Positions 24,327 to 33,476 are shown, counted from the stretch's first letter. The stretch is DNA of 57,960 bases from Bacteroidota bacterium (GCA_023388315.1 JAEWGM010000016.1:1-57960), one strand, 5' to 3'. Program-made: numbers and translations. The notes: generated by a model not told the origin, from the sequence alone.

Positions 24327-25169
24327 ATGAAATACGTAGGCGCCCACATTAGTGCGGCAGGAGGAGTTGAAAACGCACCCTTGAACGCGCATGCTATCGG
24401 TGCGAAAGCGTTTGCTTTTTTTACTAAAAATCAACGTCAATGGTTTGCATCGGCTTACACCGAAAAAAATATCGAATTGTTTAAATCGCGATGCGAAGAA
24501 TTGGGTTACGCGCCCGATTACATTCTTCCCCACGATAGTTATCTCATTAATTTAGGGCATCCCGAAGAAGACGGTTTGAAAAAATCGCGCGCCGCTTTTT
24601 TCGATGAAATGCATCGTTGCGAGCAACTGGGGTTGAACAGGTTAAATTTTCATCCGGGTAGTCACTTAAATAAAATGTCCATCGATGCCTGCCTCGACCG
24701 GATTGCCGAATCCATCAATATGGCGCTCGACCGCACGAACGGAGTTGCCGCCGTGATAGAAAACACCGCCGGACAAGGCACAAACCTCGGCCACACGTTT
24801 GAGCAAATCGCGCACATTATTGATAAAGTGGACGATAAAAGCCGTGTTGGCGTATGCATTGATACGGCACACACCTTAGCCGCAGGCTACGAAATTAGAA
24901 CCAAAGAAAGTTTTGATGCCACTTTCGCGTTGTTCGACAGCGTTATCGGGTTTAAATACCTGAAAGGGATGCACATAAACGATTCCAAGAAAGAACTCGC
25001 GTCGCGGGTTGACCGGCACGACAGCATTGGCAAGGGATTGATGAATATGGATTTGTTCAGTTTTATTATGAATGATCCTCGTTTTGATGATATGCCCCTT
25101 ATTCTTGAAACGCCCGATGACACGCTATGGGCCGAGGAAATTCAACTGCTCTACGCGCTGCAGCAATAA
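24327..25169 (+). CDS. nfo: Endonuclease IV (apurinic/apyrimidinic endonuclease)
   Basis: 280 residues, TIM-barrel enzyme with three zinc ions that cuts DNA 5' to abasic sites in base-excision repair. Family motifs in order: YVGAHISAAGGVENAP at the N-terminus, LNFHPGSHL, VIENTAGQGTNLG, GVCIDTAHTLAAGY and MHINDSKKELASRVDRHDSIGKG. Start at ATG 24327 gives the canonical MKYVGAHIS; the upstream extension runs through the promoter. nhaD starts 22 bases after the stop, so they may be co-transcribed. Confidence 0.95.
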   Translation: MKYVGAHISAAGGVENAPLNAHAIGAKAFAFFTKNQRQWFASAYTEKNIELFKSRCEELGYAPDYILPHDSYLINLGHPEEDGLKKSRAAFFDEMHRCEQLGLNRLNFHPGSHLNKMSIDACLDRIAESINMALDRTNGVAAVIENTAGQGTNLGHTFEQIAHIIDKVDDKSRVGVCIDTAHTLAAGYEIRTKESFDATFALFDSVIGFKYLKGMHINDSKKELASRVDRHDSIGKGLMNMDLFSFIMNDPRFDDMPLILETPDDTLWAEEIQLLYALQQ

Positions 25170-25191
25170 ACTTTCAACCAAGTTCGTGTCC

Positions 25192-26598
25192 ATGTATTAT
25201 GCTATGCCCATTGTCTTCGTGGTTGGCATTATTGCCATCGCGTTTGAAGACAAAATAAAGATCAACAAATCTGCCACCGCGCTGCTTATGTCCATCATTT
25301 TGTGGATTATGCTGATGTTTGGCGGACAAAACATCCTGCACGAGCGGCAAAACAGCGATTTTCTGCGTTACGTTCAACGTGCCGAAATCACTTATTTGTC
25401 TGTACAAGAACAAATAACCACGTATCTTACCGAACGGGCGTTTATTCCGCACTTGGGCGATGTGGCGCAAACGTTGTTTTTTGTGATGTGTACCATGCTC
25501 ATTGTGAGCATTGTGGATAAACATGGCGGGTTTCAATCCATCGCGTTCTTTATGCGTACGCGCAACAAGCGAAAATTGCTGTGGTACGTGAGTTTCGCGT
25601 CGTTTTTCTTCTCCGCGCTTTTCGATAACCTTGCCGCGGCCATTGTGCTCATATCCATTCTGCGACGCTTGGTTCCCGATGCCACCGACCGGATGAAATA
25701 TGCCTGTATGGTGGTGCTGGCGGCAAACGCGGGTGGCTCCTGGTCGCCCATTGGCGATGTTACCACGCTGCTTTTGTGGACAGGTGGGAACATCAGCGCC
25801 GGGCACCAAATTACGCACGTTTTTCTTCCGGCATTGGTGAATATGTTGGTTCCGCTGACAATCGCCCATTTTTGGCTTTTCAAAAAAGATGCCAAGCTCA
25901 GGGCCGATTCCGAATTAAGCCTCACCGATGAGTATGTTTCGCATATTCCCGTGCGATCGCGCGTGGTGATTTTTATTATTGGTATCCTTTCGCTTATTAT
26001 GGTGCCTTTCTTCCAAGCCATTACGCATCTGCCGGCGTTTATGTGCGTGCTGGTGGGGTTGGTTTTTCTGTGGATTTATACCGACCGAATGTACGGACAT
26101 TTAACCGATATTTTGGATTCGCACAAGCTGCGCATCTCTAAAATGGTGCATAAAGTGGATTTGGTTACCATTTTCTTTTTCCTCGGAATATTGATGTCGG
26201 TTGCCGCACTCAATACCGGCGGGCAACTAAAAGAATTTGCCGATATTTTATCCGCGAACCTGAAACAGCCTTATGCCATCAGTTCTCTTATCGGCGTTTC
26301 TTCTTCCTTGCTCGATAACGTGGCATTGGTTGCCGCCACAATGGGTATGTATCCCATTGCAGATGCCGCACAAGCCGCAGGGACAAACCTACACTATTTC
26401 GTCGCCGACGGCGGTTTTTGGACTTTCCTCGCTTATTGCGCCGTTACGGGCGGCAGTATCCTTATTATCGGTTCCGCCACGGGTGTTACCGTGATGGGAA
26501 TGGAAAAAGTGAGTTTTGGCTATTACCTCAAACGGTTTACTCCCCTGGCTCTGCTGGGATATGTGGTTGGCGGATTGGTATTTTTGATGATGGCGTAG
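25192..26598 (+). CDS. nhaD: Sodium:proton antiporter, NhaD family
   Basis: 469 residues with about 11-13 membrane helices, exchanging cytoplasmic Na+ (or Li+) for protons. ANAGGSWSPIGDVTTLLLW is the central NhaD signature, and the SSLLDNVALVAATMGMYP and GGSILIIGSATGVTVMG segments are the matching second half of the ion-transporter fold. I take ATG 25192; GTG/ATG choices further upstream overlap nfo and add no helix. A conspicuous long antisense frame within the gene has no family features. Confidence 0.92.
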   Translation: MYYAMPIVFVVGIIAIAFEDKIKINKSATALLMSIILWIMLMFGGQNILHERQNSDFLRYVQRAEITYLSVQEQITTYLTERAFIPHLGDVAQTLFFVMCTMLIVSIVDKHGGFQSIAFFMRTRNKRKLLWYVSFASFFFSALFDNLAAAIVLISILRRLVPDATDRMKYACMVVLAANAGGSWSPIGDVTTLLLWTGGNISAGHQITHVFLPALVNMLVPLTIAHFWLFKKDAKLRADSELSLTDEYVSHIPVRSRVVIFIIGILSLIMVPFFQAITHLPAFMCVLVGLVFLWIYTDRMYGHLTDILDSHKLRISKMVHKVDLVTIFFFLGILMSVAALNTGGQLKEFADILSANLKQPYAISSLIGVSSSLLDNVALVAATMGMYPIADAAQAAGTNLHYFVADGGFWTFLAYCAVTGGSILIIGSATGVTVMGMEKVSFGYYLKRFTPLALLGYVVGGLVFLMMA

Positions 26599-26610
26599 GG
26601 GAAGTTTATT

Positions 26611-26724
26611 ATGGAAGAATTGTATATCACAAAGCCCGAATCTTTTCCAAGAAAAGGATGGGAAGATGCATTTCAGCAGATATGTATGCAAAAGTGGATA
26701 ACAAACAGGATACTTATTTTTTAA
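26611..26724 (+). pseudogene. Remnant of an antitoxin-like small protein
   Basis: A 37-codon frame starts 12 bases after nhaD and reads MEELYITKPESFPRKGWEDAF. The RKGWEDAFQQ stretch resembles the tail of short Bacteroidota antitoxin-type proteins (PRKGWEEAFKKMHxxGDDxLL). After FQQ the frame departs from this pattern, but the next frame continues MYAKVDNKQDT, so a small frameshift seems to have broken it. The N-terminal DNA-binding part is missing. The family likeness is from memory and weak; call it a remnant, not a gene. Confidence 0.35.
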
Positions 26725-27481
26725 ACACATTATTGAAATGCCAATCTAAAAATTCTTTTGAAGGTAAAAATTTATCTGGTAGAATAATAGACTGATTTTG
26801 AAATTTTGTAAATAAATCTTTTACAGCAATGTCGTTAGAATATTCATTGAAAAAATTTGAAATTTGTATCTTATAATCTGCTGTAATAGAAATAAAACCT
26901 TTGTCGAATGCTCTATCGTGGATTGAGTTCAAGCATAGTCCATTGTGAGGATTCGTTCTGTTATTTTTGTCTTTTGACCAAGGTTTAATGTGACTCGCGA
27001 CAAGAAACTCTGGAATAGATAATCCAGTAACACAGCATTTTAAATTATATGAAGATAAAATAGTGCTTCTAAAGAAGCATTGGTTTACTCTTGCTTTAAT
27101 TACAGTTTCCCGTTCTTTGCCTATTGGTAAATCATCTAAATTAATATCTTCAATTTCATCAATTTTTTTATTTTGAAATTTAGCAATAAGCAATTCGCTT
27201 TCATAAGCAAGTCTGTCCCAATTCCCATTAAATTCACTCCAAACCTCTTCTTCTAATTTGCTTCCGTGAACTAGTCCAGTAATTCCTTGCTTCTTTAAAT
27301 TGGGATCGAATCTTCCTAAATTACCAATTTTCATATTTAACGCAGAAGGACTCCTTCCAATAATTTTTGCGTATTTAATTATTATTGGATTAGTTTTACT
27401 GCTGCTTTTAAATGGAATTTTACAATACACATTAAAAGCAATAATTGTTTCTTCCTTTGTCCAATTATTTTTCCTTGCCAT
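26714..27481 (-). CDS. HNH endonuclease
   Basis: 255 residues. The C-terminal part holds an HNH nuclease motif: SHIKPW (H164), NPHNGLCL (N180) and IHDRAFDKG (H188), preceded by a CCVTG segment. This HNH_2-like arrangement is seen in stand-alone restriction-like and defence nucleases. The N-terminal 60 residues look like a small helical DNA-binding unit (WTKEETIIAFNVYCKIPF...GRSPSALNMKI). The gene is clearly more AT-rich than nhaD and the GH20 gene, suggesting acquisition. Its ATG lies inside the 3' end of the upstream Vsr-like ORF (17-base overlap), so the two are translationally coupled. Confidence 0.82.
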   Translation of the reverse strand: MARKNNWTKEETIIAFNVYCKIPFKSSSKTNPIIIKYAKIIGRSPSALNMKIGNLGRFDPNLKKQGITGLVHGSKLEEEVWSEFNGNWDRLAYESELLIAKFQNKKIDEIEDINLDDLPIGKERETVIKARVNQCFFRSTILSSYNLKCCVTGLSIPEFLVASHIKPWSKDKNNRTNPHNGLCLNSIHDRAFDKGFISITADYKIQISNFFNEYSNDIAVKDLFTKFQNQSIILPDKFLPSKEFLDWHFNNVFKK

Positions 27482-27746
27482 TATGGATTATTTCAAGATT
27501 TGAAACATTATAATTTGATAGAATTTCGTCTAATAATTCCTTCGTTAAATCAGAACTTCCAACAAGAACTGTACTGAAAACTTCAATTCTATCGTCGACA
27601 GATAATTCATTAAGTTTTTCATCATCTCGAAAGAATTGCATAAACTCATCACGATTTATGTCTCTATAATCGCGTGTTGAGTTTGTCTTATCTGATTTAT
27701 TGGCTTGCATATTTCTTCTTCTTTGCTCTTTGGTCAATTTGTCCAC
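27465..27746 (-). CDS. Small protein with Vsr-like N-terminus fused to unrelated C-terminus
   Basis: 93 residues from a GTG at 27746. Residues 1-17 (MDKLTKEQRRRNMQANK) closely resemble the start of very-short-patch-repair (Vsr) endonucleases, which cut T:G mismatches left by cytosine methylation. From residue 18 onward no Vsr catalytic feature appears; instead there is an acidic helical stretch (DEFMQFFRDDEKLNELSVDDRIEVF...). It may be a deletion joining vsr to the 3' end of another restriction-modification gene. ATG 27710 is an alternative start. AT-rich like the HNH gene it overlaps. Confidence 0.5.
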   Translation of the reverse strand: MDKLTKEQRRRNMQANKSDKTNSTRDYRDINRDEFMQFFRDDEKLNELSVDDRIEVFSTVLVGSSDLTKELLDEILSNYNVSNLEIIHNGKEK

Positions 27747-27750
27747 TCTA

Positions 27751-27758
27751 CAAAGTTA
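27751..27758 (-). promoter_or_regulatory. TAACTTTG -7 box (minus strand)
   Basis: TAnnTTTG on the minus strand five bases before GTG 27746. A start site about 7 bases downstream would make the GTG message nearly leaderless, or favour ATG 27710. Confidence 0.4.
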
Positions 27759-27867
27759 GTAGTTTTTTTGCTGAAGTATAGTTTTATTGTCAAGATAAAA
27801 CTCGTAATCTGTCGAACTCTTTCAGAAAGTTTATATGTCTTTACTTTTCTAATACCAAAGTTCAAAC

Positions 27868-27901
27868 AAAAAAGACGCGCTCACCCCGAGCGCGTCTTTT
27901 T
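27868..27901 (-). terminator. Terminator of the GH20 gene
   Basis: AAAAAGACGCGCTC / GAGCGCGTCTTTTT, 5-base loop, T-run on both sides. It lies 26 bases past the GH20 stop and probably works in both directions. Confidence 0.9.
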
Positions 27902-27926
27902 GCATCTGTAAACTTCGTTTGTGCGA

Positions 27927-30266
27927 TTAATTCAACGCAATTTCATCCACAAAAATAAAGGCCCTGTTTCCTTTTCCGGGGTGCCAATCAGGCATTACGC
28001 TCGGTTTAACGGTGATTTTGAAATAGCGTGCGGTTATGGGTTCAGGGAACTTTACTTCGTGAGTGGAAACTTCCGTCCAATGGTCGTCTTTGGCGATTGG
28101 ATTTTGCAGTTTTTGAACAGGTGTGAAATTGATGCCGTCTTCCGACATTTCAACAAAAACTTCCGAAGCGTCAAAAATCCAATCTCCGGTAAGCACGAAG
28201 CAGCGAATATCCGCTTTCGAGATTTCTGCTGGTTCCAATAAATCGATTACAGCAACTAAATCTGTGCCTTGAAATCCCATCCAGCGACCGGTGCGGTAGT
28301 TCTTGTCGCTTCCCAGTAAACCATCAACCAACAATCCTTCACCGCTGTATTTGTAATTGAGTGCGGGTTCCGCTAAAAGCGAAATGGGCTTAAAGGTGGA
28401 TTTACTTACGGTTACTTTTTCTTTGAAAACACGGCTTTTCTTTCCGTTATCGCGAATGGCGACGGCTTTTATTTCGGCATTCTCTTTCACGCTGAAAGCC
28501 CCGTCGTATTTCGTGGAGTTTTCTGTCGGCTCGCTTCCATCCAATGTGTAATAAATGGGTGCGTCGTCAATGGTGGTAAACTCCACATCGAGGGCGTTGG
28601 TTTGGAAATTGGTTGTGAGTTTGGCTTGAATATCGAAAATATGCGTGGCATAGTTGTAGCCCAATTTATCGTAAAGTAAAATTAGGCGCGAAAGTCTATC
28701 CAAAAATGCTTTGTAATCTTTCTTTTCGGGTTGTGTCCATTGCACTTCGCTCAGCGCTGCCATACGCGGCATAACCATATATTCAATCTGTTTGGGGTCT
28801 TTTATGTACTCTGTCCACAAGTTTGCCTGGGCGCCCAAAATGTGTTTTCTTTCGCCTTCTTTGAGCTGTTCTGGGATAGGTTCGTAGCTGTACACGTTCT
28901 CAACGGTTGACAAACAGCATATAGCCAATGGCTCATTTTCTACATCGGTAGTTTGGTAATAATCGAAATAAAGGTGACTGTTGGGTGTCATAATTACATC
29001 GTGTCCCAGTTGCGCGGCTTCAATTCCGCCGGCAATCCCGCGCCACGACATCACGGTGGCATTGGGCGCCAACGTTCCTTCCAGAATTTCGTCCCAGCCG
29101 ATAAGTTTTCTGCCGTGTTCGTTCAAGAATTTCTCTACACGCTCCGTGAAATAACTTTGCAGATAAAACTCTTTTTTGTGCTTGGCATCGTCTTTCAATC
29201 CCAATTCTTTGATTCTCGCCTGACAGCGTGGACACTCTTCCCAGCGCTCTTTCGGGCTTTCGTCGCCACCGATATGAATGTATTCCGACGGGAAAAGCTC
29301 CATCACTTCCGTGAGAACATTTTCCACAAATTCGTATGTTTCTTCTTGTCCGGCGCAAAGCACGTCCGGAAAAACGCCCCATTCTTTGGAAACTTCGTAT
29401 GGACCGCCCGTGCAGCCAAGTTCGGGATACGCCGTTAGCGCGCCGAGCATATGACCGGGCATATCGATTTCGGGTATAATCGTGATGAAACGCTCTTCGG
29501 CATATTTAACCACATCTTTTATCTCTTCTTGCGTATAAAAACCACCGTGTGGAACATTGTCGTATACTCCCCATTGTTTTTCAATCATCGTTCCGTCGCG
29601 TTTCGAACCGATTTCTGTGAGCTTGGGATATTTTTTTATTTCGATGCGCCAACCTTGGTCGTCGGTCAGGTGCCAGTGAAATTTGTTCATGTTGTGCAGC
29701 GCGATGATATCGATATATCTTTTGATGAAATCAATCGGTTGAAAGTGGCGCGCGATATCCAAGTGCATACCACGATAACCGAATCGGGGTTCATCTTTGA
29801 TGGTTACGGGTTGAAACGATACCGACTTGGCGTCCACCGGAACCGATTTGCGCAACGTTTGTATGCCGTAGAAAGCACCCGCTTCGCTTGCGCCGGTAAT
29901 GGTGATGGTGTTTTGGTTTACGGTCATTTCATAGGCTTCGGTGTTGCTGCTTTGCAGGCCGAGCGCCAAAACAATGGCGTTCTTATCGGCGGAAGCCGAA
30001 GTTGTGGCCGGTTTTATTCCGGTTGAAAGTTGCAGGTACTCTGCCAAAAACTCGGCGTTGCGCTGCATCTTTTCGTTTCCTTCGGGGTAAACAATTTTGG
30101 TGGAAGATGACAATGTAAACGGATTTCCTTCAGCCGTTGTAATTTCCGATGGCAGAGGAATTACCTCATAATTGGTCGTTTGGGCTGTCTTTCCGCCTTG
30201 CTCTCCGCAAGCGACAAACAGTGCTGCCGCGAATAAAATTAGTAGTAAATGTTTTACTTTTTTCAT
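27927..30266 (-). CDS. Beta-N-acetylhexosaminidase, GH20, lipoprotein
   Basis: 779 residues. A lipoprotein signal ends at LFVAC (Cys20), so it is membrane anchored in the envelope. A GH20b-type N-terminal domain (about 30-155) precedes the catalytic TIM barrel (about 160-510). The catalytic Asp-Glu pair is D335/E336 in HIGGDESPKERW; HWHLTDDQGWR and the Trp-rich end (NLWTEY) are also present. C-terminal additions are a chitobiase-type beta domain (YYTLDGSEPTENS) and an F5/8-type sugar-binding domain. It removes terminal GlcNAc/GalNAc from glycans. cutC lies upstream in the same direction with a 193-base gap. Confidence 0.93.
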   Translation of the reverse strand: MKKVKHLLLILFAAALFVACGEQGGKTAQTTNYEVIPLPSEITTAEGNPFTLSSSTKIVYPEGNEKMQRNAEFLAEYLQLSTGIKPATTSASADKNAIVLALGLQSSNTEAYEMTVNQNTITITGASEAGAFYGIQTLRKSVPVDAKSVSFQPVTIKDEPRFGYRGMHLDIARHFQPIDFIKRYIDIIALHNMNKFHWHLTDDQGWRIEIKKYPKLTEIGSKRDGTMIEKQWGVYDNVPHGGFYTQEEIKDVVKYAEERFITIIPEIDMPGHMLGALTAYPELGCTGGPYEVSKEWGVFPDVLCAGQEETYEFVENVLTEVMELFPSEYIHIGGDESPKERWEECPRCQARIKELGLKDDAKHKKEFYLQSYFTERVEKFLNEHGRKLIGWDEILEGTLAPNATVMSWRGIAGGIEAAQLGHDVIMTPNSHLYFDYYQTTDVENEPLAICCLSTVENVYSYEPIPEQLKEGERKHILGAQANLWTEYIKDPKQIEYMVMPRMAALSEVQWTQPEKKDYKAFLDRLSRLILLYDKLGYNYATHIFDIQAKLTTNFQTNALDVEFTTIDDAPIYYTLDGSEPTENSTKYDGAFSVKENAEIKAVAIRDNGKKSRVFKEKVTVSKSTFKPISLLAEPALNYKYSGEGLLVDGLLGSDKNYRTGRWMGFQGTDLVAVIDLLEPAEISKADIRCFVLTGDWIFDASEVFVEMSEDGINFTPVQKLQNPIAKDDHWTEVSTHEVKFPEPITARYFKITVKPSVMPDWHPGKGNRAFIFVDEIALN

Positions 30267-30459
30267 TTTGATTTTATATTTAAATTTATAGTGATTGTTT
30301 GAGATAGAGTTTTAACCACAACTTGTCCCGCATCGCGGGAGAGATACATAGTGAAGAAATTTAGCACACTGATAAAACGGATATATACGAGTTTTATTTT
30401 CTGCATCATCTGTGCATTTTCTAAAACGCTTTATTCGTGCAGATTCGTGTTATTGGTGG

Positions 30460-31206
30460 CTATTGCAACGCACGAAGTGTTTCCTCCACTTTTTTCGCGC
30501 TGGTAATCAGTTCCGCGTACTCGTCGATAACAACTGTTGTTCCTCCCATTTTGATGTTTGGATTGCGGTATTGCATTCCGCTTTTTATCGATTCTCGCGC
30601 CGAAAGATGAAACTCCGTGGCGCCAGTTTCGCGAGCGATTTCGGCGATGTTATCCTCGTTTATTCCGCTTCCGGGCATAATGATAATGCGGTTTGCCGCT
30701 TTTTCCATCAATTGTTTAAGTAAATCGATGCCTTGCTCGGCTTTGGGTTGCTGCCCCGATGTGAGAATCCGCTCGCAACCCAACTCGATAATCTGCTCCA
30801 AGCCCTCAAACGGATTTCGGCACATATCGAACGCGCGGTGAAACGTTACGCTCATTTCGCCTGCGGCGTCAATCAGTTCTTTGTTGCGCTGCACATCCAC
30901 ATCGCCATCGGGCGTTAAACAGCCGATAACCACGCCGTCCACACCCAGTTTTCGACACATTTCTATGTCTTTCAGCATAATTTTCTGCTCCAAATCGGAA
31001 TAGAGAAAATCGCCGCCACGCGGACGGATGATAACGTTCAATTTTGTTTGCGTGAGCAGCTCTCGCGCTACGGCAATATCACCGTAAGACGGCGTAGTGC
31101 CACCCTCGGGAATACCCGCGCACAATTCCACACGATAAGCTCCGCCTTTTTGCGCTTCGAGACAGCTGGCAACGGAATTGGCACATATTTCGAGTTTGTA
31201 AGTCAT
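30460..31206 (-). CDS. cutC: CutC-family protein
   Basis: 248 residues, TIM-barrel protein. LEICANSVASCLEAQKGGAYRVELC at the N-terminus and MIRPRGGDF-, FHRAFD- and GSGINEDN-like blocks are the family signature. CutC was named for copper homeostasis in E. coli, but its enzymatic role is unproven; in Bacteroidota it is often next to glycan-degradation genes such as the GH20 downstream. I prefer ATG 31206 (MTYKLEICANS); ATG 31218 would add four residues. The 193-base gap to GH20 holds a TCCCGC-ATC-GCGGGA palindrome and repeat words like those at 13.9 kb. Confidence 0.88.
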   Translation of the reverse strand: MTYKLEICANSVASCLEAQKGGAYRVELCAGIPEGGTTPSYGDIAVARELLTQTKLNVIIRPRGGDFLYSDLEQKIMLKDIEMCRKLGVDGVVIGCLTPDGDVDVQRNKELIDAAGEMSVTFHRAFDMCRNPFEGLEQIIELGCERILTSGQQPKAEQGIDLLKQLMEKAANRIIIMPGSGINEDNIAEIARETGATEFHLSARESIKSGMQYRNPNIKMGGTTVVIDEYAELITSAKKVEETLRALQ

Positions 31207-31352
31207 AATTAGTTTCATTTTAAACTATGCAAAGATAATAATAAGAAAATATATTATTATGCCGGAAGGTTTTCGTTAATTAAAATATAAGATTTTTTTG
31301 GTTGGAAATTCAAATTTCACTACTTTTACAGTCAAAATGTAAGTAAAAGCAT

Positions 31353-31360
31353 TACATTTG
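31353..31360 (+). promoter_or_regulatory. TACATTTG -7 box for hutU
   Basis: TAnnTTTG match; a start site about 7 bases on would leave a leader of about 33 bases containing the small ORF at 31381. Confidence 0.5.
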
Positions 31361-31380
31361 TCTAAACTTTCATAAGTCTA

Positions 31381-31404
31381 ATGTCTAAACTGTTCTTAAA
31401 GTGA
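31381..31404 (+). CDS. Seven-codon leader ORF overlapping the hutU start
   Basis: ATG at 31381 encodes MSKLFLK and its TGA overlaps the hutU GTG start (GTGA). This geometry is typical of translational coupling. It could be chance; no histidine codons are present, so it is not an attenuation peptide of the his-operon kind. Confidence 0.3.
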   Translation: MSKLFLK

Positions 31405-33383
31405 AAATAACCTTGTCAACCCAACTGCCTGACTATCCAAAATTTCAGGAAGGCATCCGTCGCGCCCCCGATCGTGGCTACCGACTCTCAAAATCTCAAA
31501 CAGAAATCGCGCTCAGAAACGCGCTTAGATACATCCCCGTGGAACTTCACGCGCAATTGGCGCCCGAGTTTATGGAAGAACTCACCACGCGCGGAAAAAT
31601 TTACGGCTACCGCTATCGTCCCGAAGGCGATTTAAAAGCCAAGCCCATAGATCAATACAAAGGGAAATGCGTGGAAGGCAAAGCCTTTCAGGTGATGATC
31701 GACAACAACCTTTGTTTCGATATCGCGCTTTATCCTTACGAGCTGGTAACCTACGGCGAAACCGGACAGGTGTGTCAAAACTGGATGCAGTATCGCCTGA
31801 TAATGCAGTATTTGGAAGAGCTCACACAAGACCAAACGCTGGTTATCGAAAGCGGACATCCGCTCGGATTGTTCAAATCGAAACCCGATGCGCCACGCGT
31901 AATCATCACCAACTCTATGATGATTGGGCAGTTCGATAACCTCACCGATTGGGAAATAGCGGCGCAAATGGGCGTGGCCAATTACGGACAAATGACTGCC
32001 GGCGGCTGGATGTATATCGGGCCGCAAGGCATCGTGCACGGCACTTTCAACACGTTGCTCAACGCCGGAAGACAACGTCTTGGCGTGGCATCGGATGGCG
32101 ATTTGAGCGGACATCTTTTCATCTCGTCCGGCTTGGGCGGAATGAGCGGCGCGCAACCCAAAGCTGCCGATATTGCCGGAGCGGCGTCCATTGTTGCCGA
32201 AGTGGATTATTCGCGCATCGAAACCCGTCACACGCAAGGTTGGGTAAAACGCATTACAGCCGATGCTGCCGAAGCCTTCAAACTGGCGCAGGATGCGATG
32301 AACAAGAAAGAGTCGCTATCCATTGCTTATCACGGAAATATTGTGGATTTGCTCGAATTTGCCGATGCAAACAACATCCATATCGAGTTGCTGAGCGACC
32401 AAACTTCGTGCCACGAACCTTACACGGGCGGATATTGTCCCGCCGGAATTTCGTTCGAAGAACGCACCCGATTGCTTCGCGAAGACCGTGCCAAATTCAA
32501 ACAATTGGTGGATGAGTCACTGAAACGCCATTTCAACGTTATCAAAAAGCTGGTGGATAAAGGAACATATTTCTTCGATTACGGAAACTCGTTTATGAAA
32601 GCCGTTTACGATGCCGGAGTGAAAGAGATTTCCAAAAACGGAATCGATGAAAAAGACGGTTTCATTTGGCCGTCGTACGTGGAAGATATTATGGGACCCG
32701 AGCTCTTCGATTACGGTTACGGACCGTTCCGTTGGGTTTGCCTGAGCGGAAAGCACGAAGATTTAATTAAAACCGACCGAGCCGCTATGGATTGCATCGA
32801 CCCCAATCGTCGTGGACAAGATCGCGACAACTGGATTTGGATTCGCGATGCCGAGAAAAACCAATTGGTTGTCGGTACGCAAGCCCGCATTCTCTATCAA
32901 GACGCGCTCGGACGAATGAATATCGCTCTGAAATTTAACGAAATGGTTCGCAATGGCGAAATCGGACCCGTTATGCTCGGACGCGACCATCACGATGTAA
33001 GCGGTACCGATTCTCCGTTCCGCGAAACTGCCAACATCAAAGATGGCAGTAACGTAATGGCGGATATGGCGGTGCAATGTTTCGCCGGAAACGCTGCGCG
33101 CGGAATGAGTCTTATCGCGCTGCACAACGGTGGTGGTGTAGGTATCGGAAAATCCATCAACGGTGGTTTCGGAATGGTGTGCGACGGCAGTGAGCGCGTG
33201 GACGAAATTCTTCGCTCGGCAATGCTTTGGGACGTTATGGGTGGAGTTGCCCGTCGTTCTTGGGCGCGCAACGCCAACGCTATGAGTACCGTTTCTGAGT
33301 TCAACCAATCGCACGCCGATGGTTATCACATTACCGTGCCGTTTTTGGTGGATGATGAGGTGATTGAGAAGAATGTGAAGTAA
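31401..33383 (+). CDS. hutU: Urocanate hydratase
   Basis: 660 residues. Second step of histidine degradation: urocanate to 4-imidazolone-5-propionate, with a tightly bound NAD+, in the cytoplasm. NAD-binding block GLGGMSGAQPKAADIAG, the YCPAG-containing segment, and C-terminal GRDHHDVSGTDSPFRETANIKDGSN are recognisable. At 660 residues it belongs to the longer form seen in Bacteroidota and eukaryotes rather than the 550-residue proteobacterial form. The start is GTG 31401, as no ATG in frame precedes the conserved N-terminus (STQLPDYPKFQEGIRRAPDRG). First gene of the hut locus; a hairpin follows. Confidence 0.94.
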   Translation: MKITLSTQLPDYPKFQEGIRRAPDRGYRLSKSQTEIALRNALRYIPVELHAQLAPEFMEELTTRGKIYGYRYRPEGDLKAKPIDQYKGKCVEGKAFQVMIDNNLCFDIALYPYELVTYGETGQVCQNWMQYRLIMQYLEELTQDQTLVIESGHPLGLFKSKPDAPRVIITNSMMIGQFDNLTDWEIAAQMGVANYGQMTAGGWMYIGPQGIVHGTFNTLLNAGRQRLGVASDGDLSGHLFISSGLGGMSGAQPKAADIAGAASIVAEVDYSRIETRHTQGWVKRITADAAEAFKLAQDAMNKKESLSIAYHGNIVDLLEFADANNIHIELLSDQTSCHEPYTGGYCPAGISFEERTRLLREDRAKFKQLVDESLKRHFNVIKKLVDKGTYFFDYGNSFMKAVYDAGVKEISKNGIDEKDGFIWPSYVEDIMGPELFDYGYGPFRWVCLSGKHEDLIKTDRAAMDCIDPNRRGQDRDNWIWIRDAEKNQLVVGTQARILYQDALGRMNIALKFNEMVRNGEIGPVMLGRDHHDVSGTDSPFRETANIKDGSNVMADMAVQCFAGNAARGMSLIALHNGGGVGIGKSINGGFGMVCDGSERVDEILRSAMLWDVMGGVARRSWARNANAMSTVSEFNQSHADGYHITVPFLVDDEVIEKNVK

Positions 33384-33395
33384 AATAACTTTTAT

Positions 33396-33424
33396 GCGCA
33401 AAGCGGTTTGGAACCGCTTTGCGC
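33396..33424 (+). terminator. Hairpin after hutU
   Basis: 13-bp perfect stem GCGCAAAGCGGTT / AACCGCTTTGCGC with 3-base loop, 13 bases after the stop. No T-run follows, so termination may be partial. Confidence 0.6.
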
Positions 33425-33476
33425 GTAATTAAATTTATTTTCATTTCTAATAAAAGAAAAAACCGCTATAGTTTTT

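Noticed and set aside
25174..25869. 231-codon minus-strand frame inside nhaD
   Set aside because: His/Arg/Gln-rich product typical of antisense reading of a membrane protein gene.
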